Assembly (NCBI RefSeq): GCF_910594005.1
Contig: NC_057815.1
Coordinates: 81,019,552-81,083,551 of the forward strand
Reading direction: 5' to 3'
Source: Cervus elaphus
Taxonomy: Eukaryota; Chordata; Mammalia; Artiodactyla; Cervidae
Length of the DNA stretch: 64,000 nt
Part shown: piece after piece, positions 11,832-22,620 of the stretch
Layout of the letters: every line of letters starts with the position of its first letter
Numbering within the stretch: position 1 is the first letter of the stretch
Notes under the pieces: generated by a model
Told to the model about the DNA's origin: nothing
The model's input: the letters and a program-made list of their open reading frames with translations, nothing else
Databases searched by the model: none
Translations under genes and position numbers: made by a program

Positions 11832-13589
11832 TGTTATGAAGTAGTGAGTCTAATGGGACAAAATATGAACTTGATTACTGCTATCCTGGATTAGATACCA
11901 TGTGAAGGGTTTGTAATTCTTCTCAAATCCATACCTTGGGGTATATAACTGTGTTGGCTTAGTTGTAGGAAGGAACTCTGGAAGAGATAGAATATAGACT
12001 GACTTGGGCTTATGGGGACAGACCCTGCAATCTGCCTGGAAACTGGCTGTGAAAACCCACCAAGTGCCCAGGTACACACCTGTCTGGGAGGCCAGAGAAA
12101 ACAGGCTGGATTGAACATCAAGACTGACCCTTGCAGGAATCCACCTGATGGTAATATGGACCTATTGGATTAGCTATTCCTCCTCCAATGAGGAAAAGTC
12201 AGAAAGACCAAGATTTTTCAACCTAAGTTTATCAAATTATAGGACATAAGAGGAAATACCTGAATTTTTCAGGGTGATTTCTTTGCTGTGTTGAATCTCT
12301 TTTTCTATAGATAAGACGTGTTATAGAACTTAATATAGATAAAAGTAAGAATGAGTTTGAGATTACCTGATTTAAAATGAAAGAATGCTGTTCCCATATA
12401 AAAGTAAAATCCATAATATTGGGTACTGATATTTGTGATATCTGTATTGATTTTTGAGCCATAAAAGGTGATACTCTTACACTGTTGACATTCTTAATTA
12501 CCATAAAATATATGTATTATGCAGTAACTCTTTAGAAACCCTTGCCTAAATTAGTATTCCCTGGCTGTTTTCTCAGAGTAAACACACAAACATATCTGCA
12601 CATTATAGGACATATTTTTTGTCCTTACTGAAATCAGAAGTAGAAAATTAAAGGATTTCACCCCATACCATATTTCACTGTACCTCCAATAATTCACATT
12701 TTTTATACAGCTGTGATTTTAGTTTTGAGATATGACTCAAAACAAACATACTCAAATGCAGTTGCTGTTTATTTCTATATTTACTGGGAATCACATATTC
12801 AAGAATCTTTATAAGGTATGGATCTTCTCCCTGAAAAAATACACATTACGTACATATAGAAAATTCAGCATACATTGTACACAGATTTATGGGCTATCCA
12901 GGAGCTCGTTCATATTTCTTAGAGTTCCTAATTGAAGGGAAATTATCATTATATAAGCTACATGAATGGCTATTGCATTGAAAAGAAATAATCTTTTTTA
13001 TTTTTTTTTAGTTTCTTAACCATCTAAAAGACAGCATTTGCTTCTCTATGCTTTTTTCTATATATTTTGAAAACAGAAAGAGTTATGACCTAGAATAAAT
13101 ATATTGCTATAATTATATAGATTTAAGCTGAGGGTAGTGGTGTCTGAAGATTCAAACATAGTGATTTGTATTATTTGGTCTCCTGTACTATATTGTGGGT
13201 ACTTCATGCAATCATGAAGAGCTATCTGGTTGAAGGCTAAGTTGCTTCTCATGTGATTTTCACAAATAATCATACAAGATAAAGTTCCCAAAATACCATA
13301 GAATATTTATAAAGTTACATTTATATATTACATAATGCATATGTAACACATATACTACATATATTACATATATGTCTCTGAGTTTCTTAACCATCTCTGA
13401 TATATATATATATATATGTGACATGTATATGTGTCATATATATATGAGCCATCTATTTATCTAGATATGTCTGCCTACAGAGAGAAAGAGACCTTGTATT
13501 TAAAATCTTACTAGACAACTTTCCAAAAAGGAAAGCCAGCACACTATAACCTAATGTAAGGCATTCCAAATGCCTCTATGAGGCATGAC
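11832..13589. other. Unique DNA with a TA-rich patch, no gene seen
   Basis: No coding signal. It contains a TA-rich, microsatellite-like patch at about 13316-13446, including an uninterrupted (TA)n run near 13401-13417. Confidence 0.5.
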
Positions 13590-13795
13590 AAATACGCTCT
13601 CTCATTTAATCTTTAACATATCCTGACAGAGTAAGCATGCCAACAGTAGATTACAGATAAGAAAACTGAAATTCAGTAAGGGAAAATAGTTTTTCCAAGG
13701 TTACACAACTAATAAGTGGCAGAACCAGAATTTAGACTTGGAATTTCAGGCCTTTTGCTTCCCAAAGGCAGCACTCAGAGGACTTAGAATCAAGG
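13590..13795 (-). repeat. MIR SINE relic
   Basis: 'tctcatttaatctttaaca', 'gataagaaaactgaaattca', 'ccaaggttacacaactaata' and 'agtggcagaaccagaattta' follow the reverse complement of MIR in order. Ancient and diverged. Confidence 0.8.
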
Positions 13796-14632
13796 CAGCG
13801 TCGCTGCAGGTCTAGCTCTGACTGAGGCATAGTTCTGTGATTTGAGTTCCTGTCTCATGCGTCTCAGTAGCATAGTCAGATGTTATAATGCTTGTCCTTG
13901 TTTTAAGATTTTCCTTTCTCATGCAGTTACTGAAAGGTGAGCTATCTATCTGCCTTCCTGATGGAATAGACCACTCAGTAGTGTTCAATTGTAAGCCCTC
14001 TATTGCCAGGATATCAGTACCACGTTACCTCTTGCTCAGCATCCTCAATTTCAGCAATTAACCTGGTTTGCTACTTATTTTCAGTCATAGCATTCTGTAA
14101 CATTACAGAATTTTCCAGTTGTCTGACTTTGCCAGTGTTCATAACATGATAGAGATTTCTTGTTCATATAACCAATGGAATAAACTAAGGGGGTGAGCAG
14201 AATTCAAGGAAGAAACTTCATACACCCTTCACTGTTTGCATCCTAAGGGTGTGGATTGCTGCTTATAAATTTTTCCTTCCATTTTTGTCTTTCCCCAATA
14301 TTTTAAAGATAACCTCTTAATTGCAGGAGGGGTTTATATGTTCTATATAAATCTAATATAAATTTGGTTTTATAAAGTATCTTAAGTTGTCACATTGTCC
14401 TTTCCTCTGATAAATTAATAATAATAATTAATTTGTTTTGCTTTTCAAAAGGATCATACTTTCTTGGGTGAGTTGGAGTTCCTAAAGGGACCGGCATTAC
14501 TATGGTGGTGCTCATGAAACATTTATTCAATAATGTATACTCAAGATAGCAACTAGATTTCATCTGAATCAATCCATATCAGTTAGTACTGGCTGCCTGT
14601 TTCACTGGGCTTCAAAGGAATTAAAGCCTCTG
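13796..14632. other. Unique DNA, no gene seen
   Basis: No repeat consensus or coding signal was recognised. Confidence 0.5.
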
Positions 14633-14643
14633 CAAGCTCTGTG

Positions 14644-14864
14644 GGGGCTTCCCAGGTGGCTCAGTGGTAAATGATCTTCCTGCCAATGCAGGAGCAGCAG
14701 GAGATGCGGGTTCAAGCTCTGAGTTGGGAAGATCTCCTGGAGAAAGGAATGGCAACCTACTGCAGTATTCTTGCTGGAATAATCCCATGGACACAGAAGC
14801 CTGGTGGGCTATAGTCCTTGGGGTCACAAAGACTCAGGCATGGCTGAAGCAACTGAGCATGCAC
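14644..14864 (+). mobile_element. Bov-tA SINE (older type)
   Basis: Head 'gggcttcccaggtggctcag', body 'gaagatctcctggagaaagg', and end 'gaagcaactgagcatgcacg', the terminal motif seen in the older Bov-tA variants. Possible short target duplication: 'gcaagctct' at 14632-14640 and 'gcgagctct' at 14865-14873 (8 of 9). Confidence 0.85.
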
Positions 14865-14873
14865 GCGAGCTCT

Positions 14874-15473
14874 AAGAGGGAAAATGAGGGTCATGATTGG
14901 TACGTGACGTCTGCTCTAGAAACGGAAGGGGAAAGGGACAGCAGTGTGGTGATGCTGGACTTGTTCAGTCAGCAGTATCTTTTGTTTGTCCTAGCAGACT
15001 TGTTCCCACTGCTTAATGCGTACTTTCTTCTCTTCTGTAGTGCATTGACTTGGTCATAGGTTGTAGCCTTTTTGATCTTTCCTATCTGACTGTGTTTAAT
15101 CTATATATCTATAGATACATTTGTTACAGCACCAACTTGACAATTCAAAGATAAGTGTTTTGTCTACACTGAGATAAGCCCTATTTTCATCTGTATCAGA
15201 TCCACCCACCAGATAAACCATTTAGTACTTGATTATAAGAACCAATAGAAAAGGCAGAGAACCAACAATGATCACAGCAGAGATACCTTGCCCTGGATTT
15301 TGACTATGCAAAACACTTCCTATTTCTTGTATAAGACCCTACCTTTCCAGATGCAATGTAGAGTTGCTGCTTTCTCTCTCTAATCATTCCTCATGCATAT
15401 CCTCATTAAATTTGCTGCATTCAAAATGTGCCTTGTTTATTTGTTTTCAATCAAGTCCTTTCCATGGTCTAGT
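14874..15473. other. Unique DNA, no gene seen
   Basis: No repeat or coding signal was recognised. A 131-codon open frame starting at 14664 runs out of the preceding SINE into this region and is accidental. Confidence 0.5.
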
Positions 15474-15483
15474 CTCATGTTGG

Positions 15484-15598
15484 AGAAGGAAATGGCAACC
15501 CTTGCCTGGAGAATCCCAGGGACAGCGGACCCTGGTGGGCTGCCGACTATGGGGTTGCACAGAGTCAGACACGACTGAAGTGACTTAGCAGCAGCAGC
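15484..15598 (+). mobile_element. BOV-A monomer (half of BOV-A2) with perfect TSD
   Basis: It contains the second-monomer sequence of BOV-A2: 'ggagaaggaaatggcaaccc', 'gagaatcccagggacagcgg' and 'gaagtgacttagcagcagca'. It lacks about 15 bp of the usual 'cactccagtgttctt' segment. A perfect 10-bp direct repeat 'ctcatgttgg' flanks it (15474-15483 and 15599-15608). Only one monomer of the normal dimer is present. Confidence 0.85.
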
Positions 15599-15608
15599 CT
15601 CATGTTGG

Positions 15609-16934
15609 TTCCAGATCAGATCCTTTCTGTGGGACTGATCCTATGTTTGGGCCATCTCATTATCAGGCAGACGTTGCCTGTGTTGTAATTTCTGGTGGTT
15701 CTCTGCTGTGTTTGGAGGTTAGACTTGGGTTGGAGGCACTAATTGTAGCTCTGTTAATCTATGAATGTGTGCTAATTTTTAGCTTGTCAGAACCTCTATT
15801 AAATTATTTTTAATGGCAATAATTACCACATAGTTTTGTCATAAGTGATAGCTGAGAGATAATACATGTAATATAGTTAGCATGTTAAATGTTTGTTAAA
15901 GATTTATTTGTGTGATTGTTACTACTGAGTCAGTTGAGTCTAAGGGTGGAACTGAATCTTCTGAAGACTGAAATTTTTGATGTGGTTTACAAAACAAAAA
16001 GGTAGATAAATGCAGACATATACAATGAAGCATACTTTGTACAATTGATTTATTAAAATATTCTACTTTGAGGGTATTTTAATGAATGAAGGTGGTGAAG
16101 CTAACTTCTGACTCTTCATGAAACTAATTCTCTCAAAGGCATTGTTTTCCCTGAAGTATGTAATATTTAGTTAGTAAGGCTCTGTACTATTTTCTAGGTC
16201 TGTACTCAGCATCTGAACATTATCATTGCTTCAGCATCTCCTCTCTGCTAGGCACCCAATAAATGCCAACACTATTCTTCATAACTACTTTACAGGAGAG
16301 GTTTTACTAACCTCCGTTTTACAGAGGAGGGAGCTGAGTTTCAGATTTGTGAAAGTAATGCATAATTAGATAAGGACTTTGGATTGATTTGGTTTTGGCT
16401 TAAAACCTTGTGTTCACCACACCAAATTTTAAACTAGAGGTCTTCCAAATGAGACAGTTCTGCCCAGATAGTCACTCATTAATATAGCAGGTTCACATAT
16501 AATCATTATGAGAAAATCATTTTCAAGCATAGCAAATTTATTTAAAGTTCAACATATTGACTCTCCTATCACATTCTCATTTGCAATAATTAGTGTCATT
16601 GTGATTGATACAGATTCTTCAAGGCACATTGCAGAAGTTTAGCTCATGTGTTTGAGGCCAGATTGTGGCTATCTATACAAAAAGCAGGTGACTGGGCTGA
16701 GCCCAAAAGAATTGTTGTTTACTTTATTAACTGCTCAGTTAATGGAAAATCAACAGAAAACAGACAACTACCCCCTAAAACAAATATATAACAACATGAA
16801 CATGAACAGAAGGACAAGATACCCTCAGCATTAAATGTAAGCAATAAATTAAATCACTATAATCTTTTGGGAAACAAATCTAAGTATAGTGGTTGTGTTA
16901 ATATTATCCCCATTTCATGTGAATAAGCTGATGT
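15609..16934. other. Unique DNA with a MIR-like relic
   Basis: No gene was seen. Around 16240-16400, 'ctaggcacccaataaatgcc' and 'ccgttttacagaggaggga' suggest a weak MIR-type relic in reverse orientation. Confidence 0.45.
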
Positions 16935-16996
16935 AGTAGACTCTACACATGAACATCACCAGATGGTCAATACAAAAATAAGATTGATCGTATTCT

Positions 16997-17293
16997 TTGC
17001 AGCCAAAGATGGAGAAGCTCTATACAGTCGGCAAAAACAAACCTGGAGCTGACTGTGGCTCAGATCATGAGCTTCTTATTGCAAAATTCAGGCTTACCTT
17101 GAAGAAAGTAAGGAAAAACACTAGACCATTCAGGTATGACCTAAAGCCAATCCCTTATCATTATACAGTGGAGATGACAAATAGATTCAAGGGACTAGAT
17201 ATGACAGACAGAATGTCTGAAGAACTATGGACGGAGGTTCATAACGTTATACAGGAGACGGTGACCAAAACCTTCCCCAAGAAAAAGAAATAG
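16997..17293 (+). pseudogene. BovB endonuclease C-terminal fragment
   Basis: A 98-codon open frame encodes the end of the apurinic-type endonuclease domain and the start of the linker of a BovB polyprotein. The SDH motif typical of these nucleases is at residues 22-24 (context CGSDHELLIAKF). The start codon is fortuitous, because the natural protein begins far upstream in sequence that is absent here. In an intact element this domain nicks target DNA for reverse transcription. Here the frame ends in a lysine-rich stretch followed by a stop, so no functional enzyme can be made. Confidence 0.85.
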
Positions 17294-18479
17294 AAGAAGA
17301 TAAAGTGGCTGTCTGAGAAGGCCTTACAAATAGCTGAGAATAAAAGAGAAGCAAAAGGCAAAGGAGAAAGGAAACAATATACCCAATTGAATGCAAAGTT
17401 CCAGAGAGCAGCAGGGAGAGATAAGAAATCCTTCTTAAGTGAACAATGCAAAGTAGAGGGAAATAATAGAATGGGAATGACTAGAGATCTCTTCAAGAAA
17501 ATTAGAGATGTCAAGGAATATTTCATGCAAAGGTGGTCACAATGATGGACAGAAATGGCAAAGACCTAACAGAAGCAAAAGAGATTAAGAAGAGGTGGGA
17601 AGAATACACAGAACTTTACAAAAAAGGCCTTAATGGAACCCAGATAACCACGATGCTGCGATGACTCATCTAGAGTCAGACATCCCAAAGTGTGAAGTCA
17701 AATGGGCCTTAGGAAGCATTACTACCAACAAAGCTAGTGGAGATGATGGAATGCCAGCTGAGTTCTTCCAAATCCTAAAAAAAGGATGCCATGAAAGTGC
17801 TGCACTCAATATGCCGGCACATTTGGAAAGCTCAGCAGTGACCACAGGACTGGAAAAGGTCAGTTTTCATTCTAATCCAAAAAAAAGGCAATGCCAAAGA
17901 ATGTTCAAAATACTGTTCAGTTGTACTCATTTCACATGCTAGCAAGGTAATGCTGAAAATCCTTCAAGCTAGTCTTCAACAGTACATGAACTGAGAACTT
18001 CCAGATATATAATATGGATTTAGAAGAGGTAGAGGAACCAGAGATCAAATTGCCAGTATTAGTTGGATCATAGAGAAAACAAGGGAATTCTGAATAAACT
18101 CCTACTTCTGCTTCATTGACCTCACTTAAGTCTTTGAATGTGTGGATCACAGCAAAATGTGGAAAATTCTTAAAGAGATGGGAGTACCAGACCACCTTAC
18201 CTGTCTCCTGAGAAATCCATATGCAGGTTAAGAAGTAACAGTTAGAACTGGACATGGAACAATGGACTGATTGAGAATTGGAAAAGGAGCACAACAAGGC
18301 GGTATATTGTCACCCTGCTTATTTAACTTATATGCAGAGTACATTATGCAAAATGCCAGGCTGGATAACTCATAAGCTGGAATCAAGATTTCTGGGAGAA
18401 ATAGAAACAGCCTCAGATATGCAGATAGTGCCACTCCAATGGCAGAAAGTGCAGAGGGTCTAAAGAACCTCTTGATGAA

Positions 18480-18510
18480 AACAAACAAACAAACAAACAA
18501 ACAAACAAAA
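18480..18510 (+). repeat. (AAAC)n tract flanked by an 18-bp direct repeat
   Basis: An A-rich (AAAC)n run lies between two identical 18-bp copies of 'aaagaacctcttgatgaa' (18462-18479 and 18511-18528). Undisturbed BovB has this sequence once, so the second copy and the tract were added together. See findings. Confidence 0.9.
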
Positions 18511-18896
18511 AAAGAACCTCTTGATGAAGATGAAAGAGGAGAGTGAGAAAGCTGGCTTAAAACTCAACATTCAAAACCTAAGATCCTGGCATCTGGTCCC
18601 ATCACTCCATGGCAAATAGATGGGGAAACAATTGAAACAGTGATAGACTTTATTTTCTTGGGTTCCAAAATCACTGCAGATGGTGACTTCAGCCATGAAA
18701 TTAAAAGACACTAGCTCCTTGGAATGAAATCTATGAGAAACCTTTTCAGCATATTACAAAGCAGAGACATCACTTTGCAACACAATTGTGTATAGTCAAA
18801 ACTACCTTTCTTTCAGCAGTCATGTACAATTATGAGAGCTGGACTGTAAAGAAACCTGAGCTCGAAGGAATTGATGCTTTCGAATTGTGGTGCATG

Positions 18897-19119
18897 TTGG
18901 GCTTCCCTGGTGGCACAGAGGTTAAAGTATCTGCCTGCAATGCGGGAGACCTGGATTTGATCCCTGGGTTGGGAAGATCCCCTGGAGACAGAAATGGCAA
19001 CCCACTCCAGTATTCTTGCCTGGAGAACCCATGGACGGAGGAGCCTGGTGGACTACAGTCCATGGTGTCACAGAGTTGGACACGACTGAGCGACTTCACT
19101 TTCTTTTCTTTCTTTCTTT
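18897..19119 (+). mobile_element. Bov-tA SINE nested in BovB
   Basis: Head 'gggcttccctggtggcacag', body 'gaagatcccctggagacag', end 'cgactgagcgacttcacttt', then a (TTTC)n tail to 19119. BovB sequence resumes after it, but roughly 30 bp of BovB expected at the junction are missing. The SINE is younger than its host. Confidence 0.9.
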
Positions 19120-19434
19120 GGATATCAGGGAGATCAAAGCCGTCAATCCTAAAGGAAATCAACCCAAACTATTCATTTGAAAGACTGATGCTGAAGTTCC
19201 CAATACTTTGGCTGCTTGATGCGAACAGCCGACTCATTGGAAAAGACTCTGATGCTGGAAAAGACTGAGGGCAGGAGGAGAAGGGGACGACAGAGGATGG
19301 GATGGTTGGACGGCATCACCGACTCAGTTGACATGAATTTGAACAATGCTGGAAGATAGTGAAGGACAGGGAAGTCTGGCGTGCTGCAATCCATGGGGTT
19401 GCAAAGAGTTGGATATGAGTTAGCAACTGAACAA

Positions 19435-20265
19435 CAACAAACATTATAAATCCGGGTTTATAAATAAATAAATTATAAATCCCGGGTTTATTATAAATCT
19501 GGGAAGTTAAATGTATATTTATTGGGTGTATGTGTGTCTATGTGTCTACTTTTTAAAATTAAATATGTGTTATATGTGTGTGACATGTATACACATCCAT
19601 ACACATCCACACTTAACTTTCTCACTTAAATATCTTTCATATTTTTATGGTGAAGTTGTTGCCTCACCCAGTTATCTCCCAGTTCATTTTTGAGAGAGTT
19701 AATCTGTGATTGGATAACAACCATTTTAATGGCTCAAACAGCTTTGAACAACCAGTACATTGGAATTGGAAATTGAAAAAGTCAAAGAGGCTCTAATAAT
19801 AGTAATTAGGAGGAAGGGATGGTATCAGCAGATGCTACCGTGCACTATCAGAGCATCAGTCTAATTATTGGTGGCACATTACACCTTTAAGCAAATTACT
19901 ATTGCAAGAAATTTGGAAAGTTGCTCATGGCAAATCTGTTATTCATTTGGCTTTTCTGGCATGAGCATCAAGCTGGTCAAGCTGATTCTGCAGCTACAGA
20001 AGATACAGTTTGCCAGTTATAGATAATCCCTCATAACTGAAATGAAATTAATAACTCATCTTAGCCAAGTTGGGTTATTTAAGTGGTTGATGTGAAGATG
20101 AACTGCTTTGAAACCCAAAGCACTCTCTTTGAATTTTTTGCCCTATATACTGGGCAATTTTCAATCTTTTCACTCTATTTTAACACAAGATGAAAAGATA
20201 TCATCTTCTTTCATATCCCCAAATTTTTAACAAATAAACCCCCAAATTGACAGTTATGACTAATC
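19435..20265. other. Unique, repeat-poor DNA
   Basis: The first 60 bp contain 'ataaatccgggtttata' repeats, followed by TG-rich sequence to about 19600. From about 19690 to 20130 it is repeat-free, with TAATTA-type motifs at 19803 and 19862. No coding signal. Confidence 0.5.
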
Positions 20266-20399
20266 TTTTTAATCTTTTTTTTTTTTTTTTTGGCTGTGCC
20301 ACAGGGCATGAGGAATCTTAGTTCCCCAATAGGGGTCAAATCCACATCCCCTGCAGTGGAATCTCAGAGTCTTAGTCAATAGACCACAAGGGAAGTTCA
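20266..20399 (-). mobile_element. CHR-type artiodactyl SINE
   Basis: A poly(T) run, then 'ttggctgtgccacagggcat', 'taggggtcaaatccacatcc' and 'agaccacaagggaagttca' is the reverse complement of the older tRNA-Glu-derived CHR SINE (sense 'gacttccctggtggtccagt'). Confidence 0.8.
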
Positions 20400-20563
20400 T
20401 ATCTTTAATCATTTTAATTTCCACAATATTATTTTAGCATTAGGGAAGATGTTAATGGGAAGTGTAAGTTGAATCTAATTAATCATAATAGTTTAAAATT
20501 CCTTAATTTAAATAATCCTTTAGTATTGTTTCATTTATTCTTCACAACCCTAGAATAATTATT

Positions 20564-22219
20564 CAGTTCAGTTGCTCAGTTGTGTCTGACTCTTTATGAC
20601 CTCATGGACTGTAGCACGCCAGGCTTCCCTGTCCATCACTAACTCCTGGAGCTTGCTTAAACTCATGTTCATAGAGTTGGTGATGCCATCCAATCATCTC
20701 ATCCTCTGTCATCCCCTTCTTCTCCTGCCTTCATTCTTTCCCAGCATCAGGGTCTTTTCCAGTGAGTAAGTTCTTTGCATCAGGTGACCAAAGTATTGGA
20801 GCTTCAGCATCAGACCTTCCGAAGAATATTCATGATTGATTTCCTTTAGAATTGACTGGTTTGATCTCCTTGCAGTCCAAGGGACTCTCAAGAGTCTTCT
20901 TCAACACCACAGTTCAAAAGAATCAACTCCTTAGTGCTCAGCTTTCTTTATGGTCCAACTTTCACATCCATACATGACTACTGGAAAAACCATAGCTTTG
21001 ACTAGATGTAACTTTGTCATCAAAGTAATGTCTCAGCTTTTTAATATGCTGTCTAGGTTGGTCAGAGATTTTCTTCCAAGGAGCAAGTGTCTTTTAATTT
21101 CATGGCTGCAGTCACCATCTGCAGTGATTTTGGACCCAAGAAAGTCTGTCACTCTTTCCGTTGTTTCCCCATCTATTTGTCATGAAGTTATGGGACCAGA
21201 TGCCATGACCTTCATTTTTTGAATGTTGAATTTTAAGCCAACTTTTTCACCCTCACTTTTCACCTTGATCAAGCAGCTCTCCAGTTCCTCTTCGCTTTCT
21301 GCCATCAAGGTGGTGTCCTCTGCATATCTGAGGTTGTTGATATTTCTCCTGGCAATCTTGATTCTGGCTTGTGCTTCATCCAGCCCAGCATTTTTCATGA
21401 TGTACTCTGCATATAAGTTAAATAAGCAGGATGACAATACACAACCGTGACATACTCCTTTCCCTATTTGGAACCAATCCATTGTTTCATGTCTGATTCT
21501 GACTGTTGCTTTTTGACCTGCATACAGATTTCTCAGGAGGCAGGTCAGGTGGTCTGGTATTCCCATCTCTTTAAGAATTTTGCACAGTTTGTTGTTATCC
21601 ACACAGTCAAAGGCTTTGGTGTAGTCAATAAAGCAGAAGTAGATGTTTTTCTGGAATTCTCTTGCTTTGTCTATGATCCAACCGATGTTGGCAATTTGAT
21701 CTCTGGTTCCTCTGCCTTTTCTAAATCCAGCTTGAACATCTAGAAGTTCTTGGTTCACAAGCTGTTGAATTCTTGCTTGGAGAGTTTTCAGCATTACTTT
21801 ACTAGCGTGTGAGATGAATGCAATTGTGCAGTACTTTGAGCATTCTTTTGCATTGCCTTTCTTTGGGATTGGAATGAAAGCTGACCTTTTCCAGTCCTGC
21901 GGCCACTGCCAAGTTTTCCAAATTTTCTAGCTTATTGAGTGCAATACTTTCAGTGTCATCTTTTGGGATTTGAAATAGCTCAGCTGGAATTCCATCATCT
22001 CCACTAACCTTGTTTGTAGTGATGATTCCTAAGGCCCACTTGACTTCACACTCCAGGATGTCTGGCTCTAGGTAAGTGATCACACCACTGTGGTTATCTG
22101 GTTCATTAAGTTCTTTTTTGTATAGTTCTTCTGTGTATTCTTTTCACCTTTTCCTAATCTCTTTTGCTTCTGTTATGTCCTTACTGTTTCTGTCCTTTAT
22201 TGTGATTGTGCCCATCTTT
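20564..22219 (-). mobile_element. BovB LINE, 5' truncated, reverse
   Basis: The 3' end lies on the left ('cagttcagttgctcagttgt'). The element runs through the whole reverse transcriptase to the linker after the endonuclease ('gtgcccatctttt' at about 22207-22220). It contains a 204-codon reverse transcriptase frame at 21180-21794. The BovB match stops in mid-element and is followed directly by about 245 bp of unrelated sequence before the target duplication. Confidence 0.9.
21180..21794 (-). pseudogene. BovB reverse transcriptase fragment, mutated active site
   Basis: The longest recognisable protein in the window, a 204-residue piece of BovB reverse transcriptase. It shows the KGRGTRDQIANI region (26-37), motif A with FIDYTKAFD (55-63, first aspartate retained), a motif B region reading GVCHGC (113-118) where the family normally has RQG, and the metal-binding motif as YAED (157-160) in place of the family YADD. 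The start is the first in-frame methionine and not a natural start. The active-site and motif B changes, plus truncation on both sides, indicate an inactive copy. Confidence 0.9.
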
Positions 22220-22466
22220 TGTCCTTTATTGTGGAGGCCAGGCCAGAAAACAGTTGTTACCAAAAGTGGAGTAGAGGCCTTGACAGAATTTAAGGATGTG
22301 TCAAGAGGAAACGCAGAGTGAACTCCAGGTCTTCCAGGTAGCTTCTCTCAAATGTGAAATGTGCTCTCTGCCCCGTTTTCGAGATGAATAGCACCATATT
22401 GTATAGCTATGTTCCTGGTTCTCTGACCTCTGAACTTGGATCTACATCACCAGTTGCACTGGATTC
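22220..22466. other. Unidentified 245-bp segment inside the BovB insertion
   Basis: The segment lies between the abrupt end of the BovB match and the right-hand target duplication of the same insertion. It is not the BovB sequence expected upstream of the break. At the junction a 14-bp motif 'tgtcctttattgtg' occurs twice (22191-22204 and 22220-22233). Read in the BovB sense it ends with an 'aataaagg' motif. I do not recognise it. It may be a piece of another transcript or an LTR. Confidence 0.6.
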
Positions 22467-22620
22467 AGAATAATTATTAATTTCACTTAAAAAAATGAGA
22501 TTGAAGTTAAGAGACATTGAATGCCGTGCCCAACTGAGAACCAAAAGAATGGATATTTTAATACTGAGCCTAGCGTTTGTTCTTAATCACCACACTATCT
22601 ACTTTTCATACAGAGTCTCG

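Larger units (their letters stand above)
16935..19434 (+). mobile_element. BovB (RTE-clade) LINE, 5' truncated, longest forward copy
   Basis: A diverged forward BovB running from the endonuclease C-terminus through reverse transcriptase to the 3' end ('ggggttgcaaagagttgga', 'gcaactgaacaacaac'). Endonuclease coding is readable at 16997-17293. Later parts are broken by stops and indels, for example around 18080-18140, where the reverse transcriptase 'FID' region is disrupted. A Bov-tA SINE interrupts it at about 18897-19119, and an (AAAC)n insertion with an 18-bp duplication sits at 18480-18510. It is non-functional. Confidence 0.9.
20400..22620 (-). repeat. MIR relic split by a BovB-containing insertion
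   Basis: 'catttattcttcacaaccct' just left of 20552 and 'atgagattgaagttaagaga' just right of 22478 are consecutive parts of a reverse MIR. The 1.9-kb insert between them is bounded by a perfect 12-bp duplication 'agaataattatt' (20552-20563 and 22467-22478). The MIR itself is only about 300 bp. The coordinates given include the insert. Confidence 0.65.

Noticed and set aside
13009..13396. 15-bp phrase 'gtttcttaaccatct' present twice, 370 bp apart
   Set aside because: No extended similarity around the two copies, so probably coincidence in AT-rich DNA.
17932..18297. 121-codon reverse open frame
   Set aside because: It is the antisense of BovB reverse transcriptase sequence, a shadow of the forward element.
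21223..21743. Forward open frames of 75 and 98 codons
   Set aside because: Antisense shadows of the reverse-strand BovB frame.
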